Origin: Parietaria judaica
Lineage: Eukaryota; Streptophyta; Magnoliopsida; Rosales; Urticaceae
DNA: 64,000 bases
Assembly: GCA_954871525.1 (NCBI GenBank)
Contig: OX940862.1
Location: 14,156,501 to 14,220,500 of the forward strand
Direction of reading: 5' to 3'
Under the pieces are notes generated by a model. The model saw nothing but the letters and a program-made list of their open reading frames with translations. It had not been told where the DNA came from and ran no database searches. Numbering within the stretch: the first letter of the stretch is position 1; every line of letters begins with the position of its first letter. Of this stretch, positions 24,072-37,608 are shown in pieces. Both the position numbers and the translations under genes were made by a program.

Positions 24072-27000
24072 TTTTTATCAGACTTTGCTTATCAGGATCC
24101 TCTGGTTCAATAAGTTTGTCTTTTTTCTGTTTCAGACTTTGCTTATCAGGATCCTCTGATTCAATGATTAGGTATGTTTATTATTAACTCTTATTATTTT
24201 TTTAATGGTCTTTGTTTGTGTTGATTTAATAAGCATTTGAAGCTTGTAACGTTCTCGAGCTCATCAGCAAAATATATTCTTTATTTTGCAAGACTATGGG
24301 ATCTCTGTCAGCAGCGATGTGTTCATTCCTATGGTGTGCACACAGATTCTGTTTGGGCTCTAGCCAGCACTCCAACATTTAGTCATGTATATAGTGGTGG
24401 GAGGGACCTTTCGGTGAGTATACTTCTTGTAACAGACCTTGCTGATAGAATCTTGTTTTATTTTCTAACATTCTTGTTACACGCATACAATTACAAACAA
24501 TTAGGGTCATTAATTATTTTATGTAGGTTATTTAATTATGTCTTGTTTATAACTTTATATATGTTATTTTGTCATGCTTAGGGTTTGGTTCGTAATGTTT
24601 AGAGTTTGGGGTCCTACCCATTAGATTATAAGGTTTTGTCTATGTAAGAGACTTTTGCTAATGAGAAAGCTAGCCAACAATCATTTACAGATTAGCTTAG
24701 TCGCTGGCAAATCAGCCAATAAAATGACACTTAGCATTTCAAATAGCAGAACATAAAATATTGGATGACAAGTACTAACAAGTAAATTTAATATGTGCTA
24801 GAACAAAATACACAAATCTAAGGATGTCTAAAGTATGCAATACATATTTTATCTAATAAACCTATAATAAGACATTAAGACTTGAAATAATCTCTCTCTT
24901 ATATCTTATGGTTTATTTTCTCAGATGTACTTGACAGACTTGGCAACAAGAGACAGTCTCTTGCTTTGCACAGGGGAACACCCTATTCAGAAACTGGCAT
25001 TGCACGATGATAGCATATGGGTTGCTACTGCAGATTCATCTGTTAGTAAATGGCCGGCCGAAGGGCATAATCCTCAGAAGAACTTTCAGAGAGGTGCTAC
25101 GTTCTTGGCTGGAAATTTGTCGTTTTCTCGGGCAAGATCCTTAGAAGGATCTAATCCTGTATGTCTATTCTTCTTTTTCATGAATATATTGATCTCACTC
25201 TCTGGTTCCTGTTCTTGTATCAAATGTTCTTTATCAATCTATGCAGATTCCTACCTATAAAGAACCAACTCTTACAATTCCCGGAACGCCTGCAATAGTG
25301 CAACATGAAATATTGAATAATAGAAGACATGTTTTGACAAAGGTATTTACGCTGTCATATTGAAGTTGTTGATAAATCTATTCTCTAATTCTATCCGTAC
25401 CATGGTATCATAAACTATTTTTTTTTTTCTTTTCCTGTAGGATACTGCGGGATCAGTTAAACTCTGGGAAATCACTAAGGGAATCGTAGTTGAAGACTAC
25501 GGAAAGGTTGAAACTTTTCCTTTTTTATAATGTGTTACGTTTGGTGATATGATTTGTCTTTAAATTTCAGTAAAATTGATAGATTATAATTTCGCTTTGC
25601 TTGCAAATTTTTTGACTATTTGTTTTTGCATTGCACTCATATTTTATGTCATGTTTCAGGTTCCATTTGACGAAAAGAAAGAAGAGCTTTTTGAGATGGT
25701 GAAATTCTTATCTCTATCCAATGTTCCAGTTCACAATTTCAGTATATGTAACATTATTGTTCTATTTTTCAGGTAAGCATTCCCGCATGGTTTTCTGTTG
25801 ACACCAAACTCGGAAGTTTGGCCGTTCACTTGGATACTTCACAATGCTTCTCTGCTGAGATGTATTCTGCAGATCTTAGCATCGCCGGAAAGCCTGAAGA
25901 TGATAAGGTTTGAGAGCAAAGTTTTTTTTTTTTTTTAATACGTCTCTTATATATGTAGAGTCTGTTTAACTTTGTCCTACATTAATAGTGATATTTTGTT
26001 TTCTATCATATAGAAGAAAGGAATCAGTTAGACCCATTATTACTAATAGGAGAAAGAAGCAAAATTGTAATTTAGCTTAGTCACATCTGTCCTTATTTTT
26101 GCCTTTAGGCTTTGCTAAGGGTATTTTGGGTGTCCACACTTATAATACGATAAGGCAAAATCTATTAGTTGTTTTTTTCTTCATGTTTTCTTCAGTTTAG
26201 AGTTCCCTATTATGACATCATGTGATGAATTCCCGTTGGTGTCTTGTCAGGTTCTATCAGAAATAAAATGTGAATAGGAATTAATTCTCTGGTCCTCCAA
26301 ATTCTTTCGACTCAAGTGTTTTTCTTCTGTTTTCTTCAGGTTAACCTGGCCCGAGAGACTCTTAAAGGGCTCTTAGCTCATTGGTTAGAGAAAAAGAAGC
26401 CGAAAGTTGGGTCCCAAGCTTCAGCCAATGGCGAGCTATCAGGGAAGGATCTTCCAACTAGAGGGCACACCCATTCAAAAGCTGAGGCAGATAGTAGTCC
26501 CGAAAACGATTCAATAGTATATCCTCCCTTTGAATTTTCAACATCATCTCCACCTTCTATCATCACGGAGGGCTCTCAAGGAGGTCCGTGGAGAAAGAAG
26601 ATCACCGATTTAGATGGAACTGAAGACGACAAGGAACTGCCTTGGTGGTGTTTGGACTGTGTGTTGAACAATCGCTTACCTCCAAGAGAAAACACCAAGT
26701 AATTGCTTTCTCTTTGAAGGCACTATAATTTGGTTTTCAACTTGAGAGATTTTATCCTAGCCACGGTTTATGTTCGTGTTCTTTGTGATTTATTTACCGA
26801 GATTTGTGTAACAAATGTTTTAACGATTAAAAAATATATATTTTATATTTGACAGGTGCAGTTTTTATCTTCAGCCATGTGAAGGCTCAACTGTTCAGAT
26901 CCTCACACAAGGGAAATTAAGTGCACCTCGAATTTTGAGAATTCATAAAGTAAGCTAATAATTTTCATGCACTCACGGTGAATTCATCCGTCTTTAGCTA

Positions 27001-27681
27001 ACTAGTTCCTTTATAATGAAGATTGAATTTATTGGTCGATTTGTTCATTTAAAATTACCTCAGTTTCAACAATATTCGGCTGCTGTATATTCCCGCGATT
27101 GTGTTAGGTTTAATTTTATTATAAATTTAAACCAAATTATTATTTTATTAGATTGTTAAGGACATTTTCAGTAGTTTGTAATAAATAGGGCATAGGTTTT
27201 TGTAATAAATAGAATAATATTATTAAATGACCGGCACATAGTTTCATTATAAGTTGCGCGAGATTAATATTTTGATTATGTAGGTGATAAATTATGTGAT
27301 TGAAAAGATGGTGCTGGACAAGCCGTTGGATCCGTTGAACCCCGATGGAGTATTTTCGAGTCTCGGTGGAGGGCACTCGCAAACGACATTGGTCGGTGAG
27401 TTGTCTTCACGTGGACACAACCGACCCTGGCCAAAGCTTAAGCCTTCTATAGAGATACTCTGTAACAATCAGGCAAGACCTATGAATTTCTTTCATAGTC
27501 CCTATTTTTTCCGAGTATTTTCACCGCAGGCAACTTTTATTTTCTTACGTTACTGGTTATATGTTGTTTTTTTGTTTTCCAGCTCTTGGCTCCGGACATG
27601 AGCTTAGCGACAGTGCGTGCTTACATATGGAAGAAACCCGAGGATCTGATTCTAAACTACAGATTGATACAAGGAAGGTGA
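21559..27681 (+). CDS. WDR48: WDR48/UAF1-like WD40-repeat protein (761 aa, 17 coding exons)
   Basis: Exons: 21559-21657, 22035-22193, 22304-22369, 22468-22557, 23073-23378, 23733-23830, 24136-24171, 24293-24413, 24925-25158, 25247-25342, 25441-25506, 25660-25698, 25773-25907, 26340-26698, 26856-26949, 27284-27472 and 27583-27681. Phases fit throughout. WD blades are visible (GTLKRWAL, TTLKTWNCL, GEVFIWDL, RVWDPRSG, IRLWDLCQQ, VKLWEITKG). The C-terminal part (LPWWCLDCVLNN..., ATVRAYIWKKPEDLILNYR) is the DUF3337 region of WDR48. In animals WDR48 activates ubiquitin-specific proteases; the Arabidopsis counterpart (At3g05090, LRS1, from memory) affects lateral roots. The start follows a 5'-UTR intron ending at 21547 (TTTACAG). 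Intron 16 uses a GC donor. Exon 7 has a decayed tandem copy in the preceding intron. Confidence 0.92.
22640..22940. mobile_element. Possible MULE-like non-autonomous insertion in WDR48 intron 4
   Basis: The left part (TTTGTGCAATTTCTGCCCC) and the right part (reverse complement TTCATTGGTGCAGTTTGCC) are roughly inverted and resemble MULE-derived ends carrying GCAATTTCTGCCCC-like motifs. No clean target duplication was found. Confidence 0.3.
24079..24171 (+). repeat. Tandem duplication covering WDR48 exon 7
   Basis: A 54-bp step repeats CAGACTTTGCTTATCAGG: first at 24079-24114, then as the real 36-nt exon at 24136-24171. The first copy keeps an acceptor-like CAG but has lost the GT donor context (CAATAAGTTTG instead of GATTAGGTATG), so it is most likely a dead exon. 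Confidence 0.85.
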
Positions 27682-28616
27682 CTCCTGAAGAGGTACTAAA
27701 ACTGCTTTTCGGTTCACTGAATTGAAACTGTCAAAACTTATTGCAATTAAATTAGGGTGGCAATTTGGGGCCAAACACGAGAAACGATACAATTACTATA
27801 TAGATGACTTTTGGTCTGGGTCAATCATAAAATTTGGTTCAATTGACACGGTTTATGCGAATAAACGATTAATAATGGATGAACACAACACAAACACGAG
27901 AACAAGATCGGTCTCAATTGCATATGCTTCAGGAATAAAATACTCATTTTAATGTAATTAAATGAGTTACGTGGGCAGGTTTAACGGATTAGTGCATAAG
28001 CAACACATTCAAAATGATTAATAAACGGGTTGTGTATGGCTAAATGTAAATTAGTTAAAATTTAAAACACCTGACACGAGACACGAACCGGAAGATCAAT
28101 TGAGGGAGAACCCATTTCACTCAGTTCTTTTAGTTACTACTTGTAGGTGAAATTGTGCATTGTAAAGTTCAGGGAACCATGGATTCTTCCGACGACGTTT
28201 CTGGCGACCAGAAATGTGTTTCGGGTTCTTGTAAATTCGGAAAAAGTGTTCGTCGAAATCGGTATAGTGCCTCCTTTCAACGTCTGCGGAGAAGCTTGTT
28301 ATTTATAATTTTGCTACGTTCACGGATTTTAGAATATAAATTTTGATAATTTGTGGTAAGAGCATTTACTGGCCAGGAAAAGTACAGAAGGGTTTTTGAC
28401 TGGGCAAAATTGACCAAAAAAAAAAAAAAAGTGTTGGAAAATTTCAAGAAGTATGATGATGAAAGCGTTCTAGGTTTGTATTGTGGGTTTGCAATACATA
28501 GCTAATAGGGAAGGGAACTACTACTTTTATTATTATCAATAGGTGATTATTTCCTTTTAATTTATTTACTAAAATAATACAGTCCCTTTCTTTATTATCA
28601 GAATTCAGAATTAGTA

Positions 28617-28648
<32 letters not shown>

Positions 28649-31014
28649 AATGTATCCCATTTTTATGTGGTAACTTTTGGAGCCAACAAGAACAATTGTC
28701 TAATTTAAGCTAAATTGAAAAAAACTCTCCCTTGTCTCTCTCTCTTTTTTTTTTTTGTCTTTCAGGACTCATCTTTTGATTAATTCTTTATTTTGCATAT
28801 CGGTAAAATCACGGATTTCGCCCTGGACTTTAATTTTGCCCCAATGCTTATTGTTTTATAAAAATGTGCTACATGTTGAAAATGACGTATTTAATTTACA
28901 AGCAATATAATTTAAATATATTTTTATTACAATTATTGAACAAGATCAATAAGATCATGAGATTATTTCTCTAAAAAGACTATGAGATTGTGAAGTTATT
29001 AGAAAAAGTAATAAAATTGATTAACGCATCATTAAACGAGTTCCATGATATAGTTTAAAGTTTGTTATTTTTATCCTAAAATAAAAATACACTTCTCCAT
29101 TTACCAAATAAACACTCCAGTCACCGAGAAAAAAATATAAACACTTAAAGCAATTTGGGCCACTTATGTTTGGGCTACTGGTAAATTTATTAGAGGACTC
29201 CTCGAGAAATCTTGAATTTAGTCTCTTGAGACGTAAAGATTATGTATATTTAATCTCGGCTAATAATGAATGTAACTAACAGTGTCGGTTGTTTTTATTG
29301 CGATATTATATTTGTACTTTGTGAACATGTAATCTTGGATTACAGTTTATATAGATTACTCGTAAAAAGCTTCATTTGCAGTTGCACACACATTTGTTAA
29401 TATTATATTTTTTTAATTATAAAATAAAATTTAATTGAGGTGGTTTTAACTTTTAATTTTAAAGTTTATAATTCAAGGATTAGATGGATAGAGATTCGGG
29501 ATAACAGGTGTCCTTATATCTTAACTCTTAAGTGCAAGTGATAGATTCTTGATAGCACATAAATTGTTTAAATAATCACAATATCGCTTATTTTCAAACA
29601 ATTATTAATAAATGTCATTGCTTTAAGAACCAACTCTCACTATCCTAAAGATGGGATCCACGTGCAATTAAGAATTAATCTTGTCATTTTGAAAATTAAT
29701 CTAATAAGCAAAGAACACGAGTAAATTAGTTAGTTATATGTGTTGCTTTGTAAACCTAACTTTCATCATCACCTGATACATACACTTAACGAAACTATAA
29801 CTAATTTTCTCGATTTAAGAAATTTAGGGAAATAAATTGATAAAAGACTTATGTTGGGATTTTTATTAAAAGCTTACTCCGAAATACCCCTTGATAAAAA
29901 AATAAAAACATTGTTTATCGAAGGTATGAATTTAAATAAAAATCCTTATAAGGTTATTCTTGTAAAAAGTTCAAATTTAGGCCTGAAATTTGGCTGGGTC
30001 CCGGCTCGAAAATCATTTTTTTTTCTCTGTACAACAATTGGGTACGAAGGACCAGATTTAAGCAACAAACAAAAAAAATTCCATTCCCAATTATGTACTC
30101 AATTTCAAAACAATTTATCTACTGTTTAAACTCATATATTGTAGTTTCTTAGGAATTGAATTGAGTTGGTGTAGGTGTACTAAGTTTTATAATTCCTTTT
30201 TATTTTAACTAATTTTTCTAAAAAAATTGTCTTTAAAATATTTTTATTTTAACTTTTCATTTTATCAAAGCTATAATTCCCATTGTAAGTTTTTTTTAAG
30301 CTAAGATTTCGAAATGATAAAAATAAATTTGTTAAATATGTTATTTATTTACACCATTAGATGCTAGTGTTGAACGTGTGACTGTATATTAAAATGCCAC
30401 GTGTCACTTTTTTTCTTTCTTTCTTCATTTAACTTAGTTAAGTCAGATTTTCACACGCTTATGTTATAAATAGTGTCATAATATAAATTAAACATAAAAT
30501 AGTTACAACATATTTTTAGTAATTTAGATCGCAAAATCCAATCTTAGATAGATAGTCTACTCTGAGGAGCACTCGCTCGAATTAATCAACCTAAATGTTA
30601 CAATATATTGTTTCAATATGAACATTTAATATGAAATAAACATAAAAAAGAAATTATCCCTTAATGTTGTAACTTGTTGAGCGACACAACTCTTCTTTAG
30701 CTTTTGATGATTAACGACTAACGTTGCAAGATCCTCTTGCAAGTATATCTTGACGGAATTCTCTCTGTCTTAAAGTTCTTGAACGACGTCCACCTTCTCC
30801 CAAAAACTTTTTGTTTTCTTCATTATTCAATGAAGAGAGAGGGTGAGGAGATTACTCAAAAGAAGTTTCAAAGCTTATACAGTTACCCATTCAACTTTTT
30901 AAGATTTTGTGTTATAACTTATAATAAGAACTCACTAATAAATAATAATAGTGTTTTACAACAACTTAACTTGTTTATTATGAAGTCCAATCAATCTCTC
31001 TCTTGTCTTTCTAG
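27682..31014. other. Intergenic, no gene recognised
   Basis: The first few hundred bases include the WDR48 3' UTR. Around 27755-28090 there are motifs like GGGTGGCAATTTGGG and GACACGAGACACGAACC that recall the ends of hAT-like elements, without a complete pair. A (TA)n microsatellite lies at 28619-28645. The rest is AT-rich with no supported coding sequence. Confidence 0.5.
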
Positions 31015-31136
31015 AAGGCTGCCAATGACGCAAGGCAATCTCAGAGTCCCACACTTGTGGACTCTCCTTCCTTGGATGTGGCCTTCTCACAACCACCAAA
31101 TTATATAAATCCATCGCCAATTAACTCTCATTTCAG
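31015..31136 (+). other. Orphan coding exon candidate (40 codons plus 2 nt)
   Basis: A pyrimidine-rich acceptor (TCTTGTCTTTCTAG) precedes AAG GCT GCC..., and CATTTCAG|GTAACT ends it. It translates to KAANDARQSQSPTLVDSPSL... rich in Ser/Pro/Asn and ending INSHFR. Sequence quality (no stops, balanced codons, good splice signals) is better than the surrounding AT-rich DNA. I find no partner exons nearby and do not recognise the protein. It may be a captured exon or part of a gene whose other exons I missed. Confidence 0.35.
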
Positions 31137-31829
31137 GTAACTCTCAAAACTCCACAGTCAACATTAGTCTTTTTGGGTATACACAAAGACAATAAGGACA
31201 AAAATTAAACCAAAATCGCTTGTTTTAACATTATAAAACTCTTCTAGAAAATTTGACAATACGTATAAATTGCGTGCATATGTATAATCTTTTTGTTGAT
31301 ATTCTCATGGACAAAAATATTCAACTTATAGTCTGTCATTTGATATTTATAATATTTTGTCGTAAAATAATTAAAATAAACATTCTAAAAAGATTATAAT
31401 TAAATTAAAATTATCAAGAAGTTACATATGTTCCTCTATTAACTTTTTTTTAAAACAAAATTTACACAGTTTATTACTAATTTTTTTAAACAAAATTGCT
31501 CGAATCTATTGTTTTATTAAATAGTTATAGTCTTTTACCACTATTATATATATAGTCCTTTTGAAATATTCTCAGCCATTATCACTCAGCTGGGCTACAC
31601 CTACATTGGCTCAGTCCCTGCACTGCGTAAAGATGAAACGGTAAAGTAAAGTGAGCCTTGTCGTTTTCCTTTTCTTCGCCTTTTTTTCTTTCAATCATTT
31701 GTCAGCTTCCTCCGACACTGCTGTTTTACGCCTAACCCATCATTTTTCCTATCTGCCTCTCCCCAGTTTGCTTCATATGTATATATATTATATCGAGCAT
31801 TTCAGTCTGGGTTTATCGTGCAAGGATTC

Positions 31830-34800
31830 ATGGCTTCGTTGACAGGTCTCAGACTGCCACACCTTCTCGGCCTCAGCTCGCAGACCAAGCGTCAGTGTCG
31901 CCTGCGAGCTCACAGCGTCCACGGTGGAGATTCTGCCGTGCTGTCTTCCGATTTGGAGCTCGCCAATGGAGCTTCTGCCGCGGCGGATTACGGGAACGGA
32001 AGGCTTAAGAGCAGAGCCGTGGCGGACGAGATTGCGAGCGTCGTCGTCGTCGACGAGCCGGAGAAGGTTGAGGCGTATTGGGAGGACGGGTACGGGAGTG
32101 AGACGATGAAGGATTACTTTGACGCGGTGATGGGGCTCATCGAGCCCGACGGCGGGCCGCCCCGCTGGTTCAGCCCGGTTTCGTGCGGGCGGCCATTGAA
32201 GGGCTCTCCGCTGCTTCTCTACCTGCCCGGTAAGCTTCTACTATGCCTCGCCATGGATGACACTCGAACACTATTCAAGGTCTTTTGCTTGAGTATGAAA
32301 TATGGAAAGTGTTTGATTGGAGAAATATGTTATGCTTATGCCTCACTGTGGATGGTACATCATATAAATCCCGAGTTTCGGTTTTCCTGAAATCAAGGTG
32401 AAGTAACCCGGTAAATATGGGAGTACGGAATCCAAATCGAAATGTTCTGGATCATAACTTATTGAAAAAAAGAAGTGGTGTATCATGTTTTCGTATCTTA
32501 AATCTAAGTTGTTGGATCCTGATTCCGGGTAAATATGAGCCGCTGGATCGTAATTTACCTGGATTTTGCAAAATCAGTACCACAATCCGGATTTATACTA
32601 TAGCTACAGGGTTATAGTTAAGTGAGGGGTTATTGTGGAAGAAAGGCTTGAAAATGTTTGATTTTGGGTAGTTTGAAGATTGAGTCACAAGGAATTGGAC
32701 AATTATGTTCTTGTTTATGGAAAATAGTTTATGCCTCGCCATGTATGATATCGAACCCTATTGAGCTCCGAATTTTGGTGTTTAGTCCAGAGTTTTTGTT
32801 TAGAATGCATGAACTATGAAACAGAGAATGTGTTTTGACGTAGGTAGTTTGAAACTTGAGTTACAAGTAATTGGATAATAATGTTACTGGAATTGATATA
32901 TTCAGGAATGGATGGTACTGGAATGGGCCTCATTGTGCACCACAAAGCTCTTGGAAAGTAAGTGCTCTGCGTCGGGTTTTGTTTAATCAGATTATACGAG
33001 AATATTTCCGGCTTAATTATTTCCGGTTTTCTGATCACGCTCTTCTCGCAGTGAATGCATAATTGCAATTTGAGCTCTAACATACACTTATGTAATGCAG
33101 GTTTTTCGAAGTTCGGTGCCTGCATATTCCTATCTACGATCGAACGCCCTTTGAAGGTTCGTATAAAATATGGTATTAAGATATATATACTTCAATTCTC
33201 AATTAGTGAATTCGTGTTTGATCGATTGATCAATATGATTGTTAATTGTCTGACATTTGTACTTACACTATGAAGAACTCGTGAAATATGTCGAAGAGAC
33301 GGTCAGGCGTGAGCATGCTTCCTCTCCAAGAAAGCCGATCTATCTTGTGGGAGATTCCCTTGGAGGATGCTTAGCACTTGCTATCGCCTCACGGAATCCT
33401 ACCATCGATCTAGTGCTTATACTAGCGAACCCGGGTTTGCTCTTGCGTTTCATCGAATCATCACCATGTGTTCAAGGTTGAACTGCGGTCAACGTCTGAA
33501 TTTCGACATTTTCCCGTATTTTGTTGCAGCAACGTCCTTTGGCCGGTCTCAACTTCAGCCCTTATTCCCTGCTTTGGAAGTTATGCCTGAAGCACTGCAT
33601 ATCTCGGTTCCGTTTCTCCTCAGCTATATTATGGGTAACTCCAAGATATAATATATGGTCTATACAATATTGGAACTCAAATAATGATTGAGGTCGTTGG
33701 CTACATATTCGAGTAATTGAAACTAATGCCCGCATAACTTTGCACGTTGTGGCAGCTTGTCAATGCCCCTCGTACTTCAAAAATTAGAATGTTGCCCTTT
33801 ATGTGTTAGAAAATGAAGAAAAAAATGATAATTTGGGCGAACACATAACTAACTCGAAGGCATTTTTGTGAGTCAATTACCAAATAAGATCAATATACAA
33901 GAGTATGGGGCTATAATGAAGCAACCAATGAGTCTAGTTATTCTCAGCCTGTTAATATAATAGTGTCACTGGATTGAAAAAAAAAACCATAAAATTGATA
34001 AAATATCCTCAAACAAGTCACACATTGTAAATAAAAATCGTCATTTTTCACGTTTAGTGGGCAATTTGCTACTTTTTGAAAGTTTTTGGGGCCATTGCTA
34101 CCAAAAACTAAAGTTCAGGGGGCAAATTACATCAACATACAAAGTTTAGAGGGCCATTAGCGCCACCCACTCAATTTTTTTATTTCTGTTCACTCGAGGT
34201 CATAATCTTACAGTAGTTTATATTCTTTTGATCTATCAAATACACTTTCTTTCAGCGCAAAAATGTATTATATCTAAGTTTGTGCGTCACTTATTGGTTC
34301 TAGGCGAGCCGACAAAGATGGCGATGCTTAATGTTGAAAAGAAGCTCCCTCCATGGAAAAGATTCGAGAAAATGACTCAGAATCTGAATGCATTACTGCC
34401 ATGCTTGCCGGTAATAACTACACGCATATTTTTCTCCGTTATTACATACTTGTTTTCGTGCAGTAACTTCGACATTTAGGAATAAATTTTGTTTGTTTAT
34501 ATCGTTAGTCCGATCATAAAGTGGTTCCCGACTCGGTTTCACCTTAAGAATCATTTAAGGTGAAAATAAGGTTCACTTGAATTGGATAGAAAATAAATTT
34601 TGACTAATAGTCTATTACTCCTTCATATTTTCTTTGAATAAGAACTTAAGGGTATTTAAGGTATTTTAACGTCTAAATAATGCCATGGTTGATCAGTGGA
34701 AAATTCCTATTATTATTATTTAATTGATACTTTCATTCAATAATTCACTTAGTTGATTTACAACAGTATTTGGCTGATATCATACCAAGAGAAACTCTTC

Positions 34801-37608
34801 TGTGGAAGCTGAAGCTGCTTAAATCAGCTGCAGCTTATACGAATTCTCGCCTCCATGCGGTTAAAGCCGAAGTGCTCGTGCTTGCCAGGTTTGTCTCTCC
34901 GCGTTTTTATAGATTTCCTTTATTTGGAATAGGTCACGAAATCCCGGTCCTAAGTGTAATGATTAAATAGGGATATTGGAGGCAATTATACCTTAGTTAT
35001 TTGCTGCAAATATACTCAAGTTTTGAAGCATTCTTTGGAAGTTGTTTTCAAATCGAAAAAAATTTCGGGTGTATATCTTCCAAAGGGATGGTACAAATTT
35101 TGAAATTTAAATATATTTCCCGTTAAATGAAGTTGAGTGTATAAGTACAACAATTGCGATAAAACTTACGTATATTTGCTGCCAATAACCAATTAATTAC
35201 TGCTGTTTGTGACTAAATAAACCAGGATCTTTACATGAGACAAAATCGGAAAGAGGAAATTGTTCGTTTATTTTAGTGAAATTGGAGAAAGAAAGAAGAA
35301 ATTGGTCGTATATCTCTCTATAGAAATACTGAAACTCGGATACAAATTTGCATTTCAGTGGTAAAGATAACATGGTTCCTAGCGCAGACGAAGCCCAAAG
35401 ATTACAGAACTCGCTCCAGAATTGCACGGTTCGCATCTTTAAGGACAACGGTCATACCCTTTTGTTGGTAAGTTTTGCTGCAAAATTTATGGTTTGGGAT
35501 TAATGTTCGGATAGCTTGCAGCACACTTTAATTTAGCGAAGAATCAACATTCGTGTTTTTAAGATTATTTGAGCAAATAGGGATACTTGTAATACAAGTT
35601 GACTCAGTACATATTAATTTTGGTATTTATTCGACACTCCGGGATAAATCACTTATTAGATAAATCACTTATTAAACCGTCCATCAAACTCTCCGGCGTT
35701 TTTCGGATTAAATACTACTAACTTCTGCTATGTTGCAGGAAGAAGGGATTAATTTGATGACAGTAATAAAAGGTACTTCCAAATACCGTCGTTCAAGGAA
35801 GCATGATTTTGTCTCGGATTTTCTACCTCCTAGTAGGACGGAAATTGAATTTGCATTTGAAGAAATGATGCGGTAATTTTTTAAAAATAAGATGGTATTC
35901 TACACTGCTTGAGTTAATTAGGATTGAAGTAATCAGTAAAAAAAAAAGTTCCGTTTTTCGACCTTAACTGATGATCGACTTTACAAACGGCAGATTATTG
36001 CGTCTTGCGGCCGGTTCCGTGATGTTCTCTACTTTAAACGACGGAAGTATAGTGAAGGGCCTCGCTGGTGTTCCTAACGAAGGTCCTGTTTTATTAGTTG
36101 GGTATCACAACATTATGGGGTTCGAACTATATTCGCTCGTCGAAGAATTTTTACGGGAGAAAAAAATAATGGTTAGGGGTATAGCTCATCCCCAGTTGTT
36201 TGTTGATCCAAAGAATTCGTCGCCGGAATTCTCTATGGCAGAATGGTTTAGAGTGTTTGGTGCTTTGCCCGTCACGCCAAGCAATCTGTTCAAATTGCTT
36301 AAATCGAAATCACATGTCCTACTTTACCCTGGTGGTGCTCGTGAAGCCCTGCATTACAAGGTACCCTAGTTTAGATGAATGCTAGTAAATAATTATGATT
36401 CTCATTAATATTAGAAATTCTCTCAACCGGTTATTACGAGACTTATGCACACTCATGAAATATACTAGGACAAAAACAATTTTCCCAAAAATTTAGGACA
36501 AAAATAATTTCAGAAATCAAGACAAATTCAGACAAAATCAGATATCGCTTCTCTATTTTCTAACTGCTATCTGTGGGTTCTTTAATTGGTAGGGCGAAGC
36601 GTACAAGTTGTTTTGGCCCGATCAACCGGAATTCGTAAGAATGGCAGCACGATTCGGGGCCACAATCGTACCGTTTGGAGCCGTCGGAGAAGATGATTTA
36701 CTAGAGGTAAGCTTGAATTGTATTGTAAAAGATGTCGGTTCCCCTTCTTTCTTTTTTTGGCATTGATTTTTTCCTTCGGCACGGGCAGGCCGTGCCCTGA
36801 GTTTGTCATGGCTGTGGGCACCCCGCTCTCCCTTTTAATTTTTATACAAAAATAAAATATAGTTTCTAGAAATTAAAATTATTTTTAGAAAGAAGGCGGG
36901 CACACGGACGTGGGCAGCCCGCGCTAACTGGGGCTCAGAGGGCAATAGGCGTGGGCAGCCCAGGCACGCCCCTTTGCCCTTGACTAATCGTAGGACAGTT
37001 CTTGCTTCCAACAGATGAAATGGGAAGAAAAATTTGAATGAAATGTAATCGCGTTTGAATAAGTTTTTGCCGATTCCCGTAGAAAAAATAGAAACGGTGA
37101 TTCTTTCGAGTCTGGTCTCGCAGTTAGTTCTCGATTACAACGACTTGCAGAAGATTCCCGTCCTAAACGACTACATCAGAGAATCTACACGTGACCAAAT
37201 AAGAGTAAGGTATATAAACATCCGTCTTCCGACCAAACGTCTTCATGAAATTCGTTACGATGCAATGAGATCATGTAAAAAGGCAATAATGTTTTCATTG
37301 GTTGTAGAAATGAATCCAGTGGAGAGGTTGCAAGCGATCAGCTTTATATTCCGGGATTGTTGCCGAAGATTCCCGGCAGATACTACTATCTGTTTGGGAA
37401 GCCGATCGAGACGAAGGGAAAGGAAGACATTCTTAAAGACAGGGACAATGCGAACGAGCTTTACTTGGAGATCAAGTCAGAGGTCAAAAACTGTCTGGCG
37501 TATCTGCTGAAGAAGCGGGAAGAAGATCCGTACAGAAGTATCATCGACAGGACGGTGTACAAGGCCCTGTACGGTCTTCCCCAAGAAGTTCCTACGTTTG
37601 AGCCGTGA
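31830..37608 (+). CDS. Phytyl ester synthase / diacylglycerol acyltransferase-like protein, plastid (703 aa, 13 exons)
   Basis: Exons: 31830-32229, 32906-32957, 33101-33156, 33276-33434, 33530-33634, 34304-34410, 34767-34888, 35359-35467, 35739-35872, 35994-36360, 36593-36706, 37124-37209 and 37308-37608; all GT-AG, phases compatible. The N-terminus looks like a chloroplast transit peptide (MASLTGLRLPHLLGLSS...). An alpha/beta-hydrolase domain follows with GDSLGG at 195-200 and a probable triad Ser197, Asp337, His366 (NGHTLLL). The second half is a DAGAT-type acyltransferase domain (GYHNIMGFEL near 451-460, YPGGAREALH). This fits the PES1/PES2 family, which esterifies phytol and diacylglycerol in plastoglobules, especially when chlorophyll breaks down. 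I cannot tell which paralogue it is. Confidence 0.92.
33720..34190. mobile_element. Possible MULE-like insertion in intron 5 of the acyltransferase gene
   Basis: Motifs such as GGGCAATTTGCTAC, GGGGCCATTGCTACC and GGGGGCAAATTAC near 34060-34150, and complementary-looking TAATGCCCGC and AATGCCCCTC near 33725-33770, suggest a non-autonomous element with ends containing GGCAATTTGC. No exact borders or target duplication were found. Confidence 0.3.

Noticed and set aside
28146..28345. Possible extra last exon of the WDR48-like gene (GTAG acceptor, about 60 open codons)
   Set aside because: The WDR48 family normally ends at ...LTLHYR/LILNYR, and the in-frame stop at 27679-27681 fits. It may at most be a spliced 3' UTR.
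36770..36975. GC-rich GTGGGCAGCCC repeats in intron 11 of the acyltransferase gene
   Set aside because: Probably a small transposon remnant, but no inverted ends or target duplication could be defined.
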